A stretch of DNA of 64,000 nt from contig MCGO01000059.1 in assembly GCA_002104985.1 (NCBI GenBank), positions 62,001-126,000 on the forward strand, in the 5' to 3' direction. The DNA is from Rhizoclosmatium globosum. Taxonomy: Eukaryota; Chytridiomycota; Chytridiomycetes; Chytridiales; Chytriomycetaceae. The notes below the pieces were generated by a model, which was given only the letters and a program-made list of their open reading frames with translations, did not search any database and was not told where the DNA came from. A program made the position numbers and the translations under genes. The first letter of the stretch is position 1. Every line of letters starts with the position of its first letter. Below are positions 58,540 through 64,000 of the stretch, one piece after another.

Positions 58540-60188
58540 TTACTTTGGAGCAACTGGGGCAACGGTGAAGGATGGAACGTTAGTCAAGATGTAGTACAAG
58601 GTACCGGCAGCAATCGAAGCGACTGGAAGAGTCAAGAGCCAGGAGAGGAAAATCCATCCGAACATCTTCCAGTTGATGGCCTTGGTGTTTCCACCAATGA
58701 AACCGACTCCGAGGGTAGCTCCGACAATACACTGGGAAGTAGAGACTGGGAGAGCCAAGAAAGCGGCAGTGATAACAGTCAAGGCAGCACCGAGCTCCAT
58801 GGCAAAACCACGGGATGGGGAGTGGTAGGTCAAGTTGTTACCCAAGTTACGCATGATGTTGTAACCGTAGAAAGCAAGACCCAAGTTGATGGCAATTCCT
58901 CCGAAAGCCAACATCCAGGTTGGAACTGGGGCCTTGGCACCAGTAGAGAGATTTCCTTGGTCCCAGATGGAGAACACACCAGCGAATGGACCGACAGAGT
59001 TGGCAACGTCGTTGGAACCGTGAGAGAAAGAGGCAAAAGCAGCAGTCATAACTTGGAGGAAAGAGAACAAGTACTCGGTCTTGTTGTCGTAAAGGTGAAC
59101 GTTTTGGTGCAAGTGCTTGGCAGACTCGTACTGGTCCTTGGAGATGTCCTGGTAGAAACCCTTGAGGGCAACGTTCTTGAACTTGATCCAGGCTGGGTGA
59201 CCCTTCTCCTCAACAACCTCAACAACTTCGGTCTTCTCCTCGACAACGGCATCAGTGGTCTGGACTCCGTCGAGCTTGATGTGTGGGGTCATGGCCTGGT
59301 TCAAGGTGTAGGCAAGGTTCTCGTCACGTGGCTGGGTTGGCACAAACCAGATGTAGAAGATGTGGTACCACTTGAGGTTCTCCTCCTTGATAAGACGACG
59401 CTGGAAGAATGGAATGGCAAAAGCAATACAGAAGAAGGCTATGAGACCGGTCATGATACCAACAATAGTGAAAGCCTTAGTCAAGTCTCCAGTAAGAGTA
59501 ACGGCACCTCCTGGGTTGTTTCCAGCAACAGAAATTCCCCAGTCTCCACGACCGTTTTTGATGACAATGAAGAAAGAAACAATAAATCCGGTGATGGTGA
59601 AGTAGACTGGGATGGCGTAAATACCACGCTGGAGGGACTTCTCTGGGTTAGAGAAGACAATCCAACGGGTAAGACCGTAGATAGTACCAGCAAGGATGGC
59701 AGCAAGAGTTGGAGCAAGAATCCATCCAGAGACAACGTAAGCAACACCACGACCGTTCCAGGACCAGTTGACAGTGTCCCAACCATAAGCAGCAACACCG
59801 AATCCAACCAAGGCACAAGTAATAGAGTGGGTACTGGAAGGGTGCATACCAATACGGACGGCAGACATCAACCAAATGGAGGAAGCCATCAAAGCACACA
59901 GGAAACCAAGCATGAGCAAATCTTGACGTCCATCGAAGGCAGTTGGCTTGACAATGTTATCCTTGATGGTGGAGGCGTTGGAAGCACCCAAAGAACGGCT
60001 CCTCCGAACTCAGTGAAGAGAGCAATGCAGACGGCCTGGGTGTAGGTCAAGGAACGGGAACCAACAGAGGTGGCGAAGGAGTTGGCAACGTCTCCGGCTC
60101 CGATGGCATAACCATCCATGAAGGCGAAGAGGACGGTAACCACGAAGATACCAGTGTAGGAGTGGACTGGGAGTGGAATGATGGCCAT
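58540..60188 (-). CDS. PiT-family phosphate transporter, copy 2 (one-base frame break)
   Basis: Same architecture as copy 1: the start at 60188 (MAIIPLPVHSYTGIFVVTVL), an N-terminal signature reading GYAIGAGDVANSFATSVGSR, and the C-terminal SHGSNDVANSVGPFAGVFSI. In the first signature the usual GAND is GAGD, an Asn-to-Gly change at a residue conserved in the other copies. One base is missing at 59988-59993 (CCCAAAGAACGG against CCCAAGAGAACGG in copy 1); it separates the first 66 codons from the remaining 483. The rest is uninterrupted and highly conserved, so a sequence error is more likely than gene death. Repeated upstream elements lie at 60296-60320. Confidence 0.9.
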
Positions 60189-61641
60189 TTTCGTGTTTGT
60201 TTGTGATATTGCAATATTGGCAGCATGGGTCCTTTTGGGGAGAATGGATTGGAGATGAAATGGTTGGAGATTGTTCGCGCGTGTTGCAAAAAATTGTGAG
60301 AGATGAAACGTGCGTGCCCAATCACAGAATCAAATGGCCGCAATGCAGAAGCATCTCATACTGTAACGACTGACATTTCGTGGCTATGTCGCTGAGTAGT
60401 TTGCATTGGGTAATAGTTCTGTTTTAGGGAGATACAGATGAAAATTGGGCTGGCGCGTGCTCAATTTATGTTGGTGCATGCACTTGGATCTTATTGAATT
60501 ATACCCTATGTTGCTACTTTTAAACAATTACGCAACTAAATTAATTTTGAAATGGTTTCTATTCATTGCCAATCCAAATGTACGACTTTGTGTTGAAATG
60601 GGTTCACCCGATTGATGGCGGTCAAGAAAACAATCTCTGAAACAGAACAGTGTGCCCAACCTTTGCAATCATGAACCTCTTTAAGGACTTCATTCTTCTG
60701 TGGTGTATGAGAGCACAAAGATTGGAAGATGAAGGATGTGTCGATTTTGACACTCTTTCTCAAATGGTATCTATTTATTGCACTTCTTTTCAATGTCGAT
60801 ATCAGGAAAAACACATCTTCTCGAATTCGATACCTCTGGTTTGACCGATTCGTTTTTAAGCGCATTCATTGGAAATTGACCTTTCTGCTGAAGACCATCC
60901 CTGACTTGTTCTATATTTTACGATACATCCTATTTAGGGCCTTTCCAGTTTTCAACCACTAGTTGTATGATATGGGAAGTGGTGGTGAAGAAGGTTTGTT
61001 TTTCCTGCATGATGTGAACTTACAAAAAAGTAGATAGAAGAAATGGAGAACTGCGTGGTATCAAAGTGTCTCACCTCATTTGAAGAAACAGGCACGCACC
61101 TTTCATCACCGCCAAATTTTGTGTGCACGCGCCATCCATCTCCACTGTTTTCCATCTTTCCTTCAAAAAACCCATTGGAAAACGGGCTGATTTATGCAAT
61201 TATTTTCCTTTTTAGACCATTATTCGCTACTGATTCTTTTTCTTGCTGATTTTTTTTGAAAATTGATGTATAAAACATGCACGCGCCGTCCCAAATGTGA
61301 TGTCGCAAAGATATAGAAAGCCAGATAAAAGCTGTTCGGTTATTAATACTGATGATGATAAAAAAACGAGTATGTTTACATACTTCATTGCATTCTCAGA
61401 GTGGGATGAGCTTGTTTCACGAACAGATGCAACTAAGCACTATTGATTAAACACAACATGCCTCATAACGAAGAAAATTGAATCGTTTCGGTGGACGTTA
61501 ATCATGAATACCTATTGCCAATACAGTGCGTGCACAATATCTCCAAGACATCTCCAATAATTTTCCTAGCCATCTCCATTGCCAATTCCTCAAAAGGAGG
61601 AACGGCTTTCTTTCCAGCTCCCCATCAGTTTCAATTTCGAA
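60189..61641. other. Intergenic region between divergent PiT copies 2 and 3
   Basis: About 1.45 kb with no gene I can support; open frames are under about 100 codons. It contains several GCGTGC/GCACGC words: 60296-60320, CGCGTGCTC near 60456, GGCACGCACCTTTCATCACC at 61091-61110, GCACGCGCC near 61280 and GTGCGTGCAC near 61527. It is the regulatory region for two divergent transporter genes. Confidence 0.5.
60296..60320 (-). promoter_or_regulatory. Candidate PHO-box-like upstream element of PiT copy 2
   Basis: AGATGAAACGTGCGTGCCCA, the same sequence as the element before copy 1, about 110 bp upstream of this start codon. It includes GCACGTTT on the gene strand. Together with 57967-57987 it is the best-conserved non-coding sequence shared by the two genes. 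Confidence 0.4.
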
Positions 61642-63290
61642 ATGGCAGTCGTTCCACTTCCAATCAACTCCTACACTGGTATCTTCGTCGTTACCTTGTT
61701 GTTTGCCTTCCTCGATGGTTACTCCATTGGAGCCAACGATGTCGCCAACTCCTTCGCCACCTCTGTTGGTTCCCGTTCCTTGACCTACACCCAGGCTGTC
61801 TGCATTGCCCTCTTCACTGAGTTTGGAGGAGCAGTCCTCTTGGGTGCCTCTAACGCCTCCACCATCAAGACAACATTGTCAAGGCTTCCTTCTTTGAGAA
61901 GCGCCAGGACTTGCTTATGACTGGATTCATGTGTGCTTTGATTGCCTCTTCCCTCTGGATTATGGGATGTATCCGTATTGGTATGCACCCATCTACTACC
62001 CACTCTATTGTCTGCGCTTTGGTCGGTGTCGGTGTTGCTGCCTACGGTTGGGATGCTGTCAACTGGTCCTGGAACGGTCGTGGTGTTGCTTACGTTGTTG
62101 CCGGTTGGTTCATGGCTCCAACCCTAGCTGCCATCCTTGCCGGTACCATCTACGGTCTCACCCGTTGGATTGTTTTCTCCAACCCAGACAAGTCCCTCCA
62201 GCGTGGTATTTACGCCATCCCAGTCTATTTCACTCTTACCGGATTCATCGTCTCTTTCTTCATCGTCATGAAGAACGGTCGTGGAGACTGGGGAATCTCT
62301 GTCGCTGGTAACAACCCAGGAGGTGCCGTTACTTTGACTGGAGACTTGACTAAGGCCTTCACTATCATTGGTATTATGACCGGTGTCATCTTCCTCTTCT
62401 GTGTCCTCTTCGCCATTCCATTCTTCCAGCGTCGTCTTATCAAGGAGGAGAACCTCAAGTCCTACCATATGTTCTACATCTGGTTCGTTCCAACCCAGCC
62501 ACGTGACGAAAATCTTGCCTACACCTTGAACCAGGCCATGACCCCACACATCAAGTTGGATGGAGTCCAGACCACTGATGCCGTTGTCGAGGAGAAAACG
62601 GAAGTTGTTGAGGTCGTTGAGGAGAAGGGACACCCAGCCTGGATCAAGTTCAAGAACGTTGCCCTCAAGGGTTTCTACCACGATATCTCCAAGGACCAGT
62701 ACGAGTCTGCCAAGCACTTGCATCAGAACGTTCACCTTTACGACAACAAGACCGAATACTTGTTCTCTTTCCTCCAAGTTATGACTGCCTCTTTCGCCTC
62801 TTTCTCCCACGGTTCCAACGACGTTGCCAACTCTGTTGGTCCATTTGCCGGTGTGTACTCCATTTGGAGCGAGGGTAAGCTTTCATCCAACGCCAAGGCC
62901 CCTGTTCCAACCTGGATGTTGGCTTTCGGAGGTATTGCCATCAACTTAGGTCTTGCTTTCTACGGATACAACATCATGCGTAACTTGGGTAACAACTTGA
63001 CCTACCACTCTCCATCCCGTGGTTTTGCCATGGAGCTCGGTGCTGCCTTGACAGTTATCACTGCTGCTTTCTTGGCTCTCCCAGTCTCTACCTCCCAGTG
63101 TATCGTCGGAGCTACCCTCGGAGTCGGTTTCATTGGTGGTAACGCGAAAGCTATCAACTGGAAGATGTTTGGATGGATTGGTCTCTCTTGGCTTTTGACC
63201 CTCCCAGTTGCTTCCACCGCTGCGGGTCTCCTGTTCTACATCTTGACCAACGTCCCATCCTTCACCGTTGCTCCAGTTGTTCCAAAGTAA
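61642..63290 (+). CDS. PiT-family phosphate transporter, copy 3 (one-base frame break)
   Basis: The start at 61642 (MAVVPLPINSYTGIFVVTLL) gives the N-terminal signature GYSIGANDVANSFATSVGSR, followed by the C-terminal SHGSNDVANSVGPFAGVYSI and the end VAPVVPK. The sequence ATCAAGACAAC at 61864-61874 lacks one base compared with copy 4 (ATTAAAGATAA) and copy 1, which breaks the frame at about codon 76. Everything before and after is conserved, so the gene is probably functional and the gap a consensus error. No introns. A 12-bp palindrome, TTCTAATTAGAA, follows the stop by 40 bp, next to an AATAAA. Confidence 0.92.
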
Positions 63291-63329
63291 AAGCATCCCA
63301 CGTTAGATTTGGGGTATTTTTCACTTTCC

Positions 63330-63341
63330 TTCTAATTAGAA
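63330..63341 (+). promoter_or_regulatory. Shared 3' palindrome after PiT copy 3
   Basis: TTCTAATTAGAA, followed directly by ATAAAG so that an AATAAA-type signal overlaps the palindrome end. Partner of 58482-58493. Confidence 0.4.
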
Positions 63342-63511
63342 ATAAAGAATAACATTCTTCATCTACGCTTTTCTGAACTGATTTAACAATTGAATTCTGA
63401 AAGATTGTTTTAGTTATTTGAACGGAACAGGAAAGGAAAGGGAAGGAAATTTGATATGCCCTGCCTCAAAATTAAGTACTTAAATTTTTCCACTCTATTT
63501 TAAGTAATATA

Positions 63512-63536
63512 GGGGCACGCGCTCATTATAATCTCC
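63512..63536 (+). promoter_or_regulatory. Candidate PHO-box-like upstream element of PiT copy 4
   Basis: GGGGCACGCGCTCATTATAA followed by TCTCC, about 70-90 bp before the start codon. It has the same orientation toward its gene as the elements of copies 1 and 2 (GGGCACGC...CAT...ATCTCC). It diverges in the CACGTT core, which reads CACGCG here, so it is the weakest of the set. Confidence 0.3.
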
Positions 63537-63603
63537 TGCCTGGACGAGTTCAAATAGGAACGAATTCAACCGTCAGAATCTTATCCATAAAATCCATTTA
63601 AAT

Positions 63604-64000
63604 ATGGCAGTCGTTCCACTTCCCATCAACTCCTACACGGGCATCTTTGTCGTTACCCTCTTGTTCGCCTTCCTTGATGGTTACTCCATTGGAGCCAACG
63701 ATGTTGCCAATTCCTTCGCCACTTCCGTCGGTTCCCGTTCCTTGACTTACACGCAAGCTGTTATTCTTGCCCTTTTCACTGAATTCGGAGGTGCTGTTGC
63801 TTTGGGTGCCTCGAATGCGGCAACGATTAAAGATAATATTGTCAAGGGCTCTGTATTTGAGAAACGTCAAGATCTCTTGATGGCTGGTTTCATGTGTGCC
63901 TTGATTGCCTCCTCTCTCTGGATTATGGGATGTATTCGCGTTGGTATGCACCCATCTACTACCCACTCTATTACTTGTGCCTTGGTCGGTGTTGGAGTTG
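63604..64000 (+). CDS. PiT-family phosphate transporter, copy 4 (cut by window end)
   Basis: The first 132 codons run to the window edge in an intact frame from MAVVPLPINSYTGIFVVTLL. The N-terminal PiT signature GYSIGANDVANSFATSVGSR is present, followed by GASNAATIKDNIVKGSVFEK and GMHPSTTHSITCALVGVGV. It differs from copies 1 and 3 at scattered residues (AVILALF for AVCIALF). It lies 313 bp downstream of copy 3 in the same direction, so copies 3 and 4 form a direct tandem pair. Confidence 0.95.
   Translation, partial: MAVVPLPINSYTGIFVVTLLFAFLDGYSIGANDVANSFATSVGSRSLTYTQAVILALFTEFGGAVALGASNAATIKDNIVKGSVFEKRQDLLMAGFMCALIASSLWIMGCIRVGMHPSTTHSITCALVGVGV

Noticed and set aside
58528..60045. A 505-codon open frame antisense to PiT copy 2 (and shorter ones antisense to copies 1 and 3)
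   Set aside because: The product is Gly/Ser/Thr/Asp-rich low complexity mirroring the codon bias of the real gene, and recurs antisense to each copy.
60563..60865. A 100-codon frame between PiT copies 2 and 3
   Set aside because: No recognisable motif, AT-rich composition like the flanking intergenic sequence, and overlapping frames of similar length on the other strand.
44802..61868. Programmed ribosomal frameshifting as the cause of the frame breaks
   Set aside because: The sites share no slippery heptamer or downstream structure, differ in direction (mostly -1 base, some +1), and occur at different places even between paralogs.
58540..63290. PiT copies 2 and 3 as pseudogenes
   Set aside because: Apart from one base each, both are fully conserved including signature motifs; a decaying copy would show several stops.

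Overview
The window is eukaryotic and reads as a fungal genome. Short GT-AG introns of about 47-96 bp interrupt most genes, mixed with a few introns of 230-800 bp. The genes are housekeeping eukaryotic ones: eIF3 subunit c, the Golgi tether subunit Cog4, the 60S export adaptor Nmd3 and ribosomal protein eL30. Pho89/PiT-type phosphate transporters, a SAMHD1-type dNTPase and an ALKBH7-like oxygenase together point to an early-diverging fungus, possibly a chytrid. The placement is inference.

Layout. 1-2259 is AT-rich and non-coding. 2260-31121 is one uninterrupted satellite array of about 100 head-to-tail units of 283-288 bp, organised in blocks of unit variants. 31494-39067 holds eIF3c (minus) and COG4 (plus), head to head with only 87 bp between start codons. 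Each has an intron filled by a copy of the same repetitive element, in the same orientation relative to transcription. 39204-42631 holds an unrecognised low-complexity protein and NMD3. 42687-49018 is a tandem trio of related membrane proteins of unknown function. 49044-52489 holds SAMHD1-like (minus) and ALKBH7-like (plus) genes whose starts overlap. 53132-53869 is eL30 (minus), 54452-56088 an MFS transporter, and 56247-64000 a cluster of four PiT phosphate transporter genes (two minus, two plus, the last cut by the window edge).

Most genes serve ribosome production and translation (eIF3c, Nmd3, eL30), secretion (Cog4), nucleotide metabolism (SAMHD1-like) and phosphate uptake (the PiT cluster). 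A shared GATGAAACGTGCGTGCCC-like sequence upstream of several PiT genes resembles a PHO box and may co-regulate them.

Caution. At least 14 places show a conserved protein switching frame by one base, mostly at short homopolymers. This pattern suits uncorrected long-read assembly errors better than pseudogenes, so the affected genes are annotated as CDS with the break noted. The most interesting non-genic objects are the satellite array with its invariant palindrome and the intron-filling repeat, which looks like an introner-like element.
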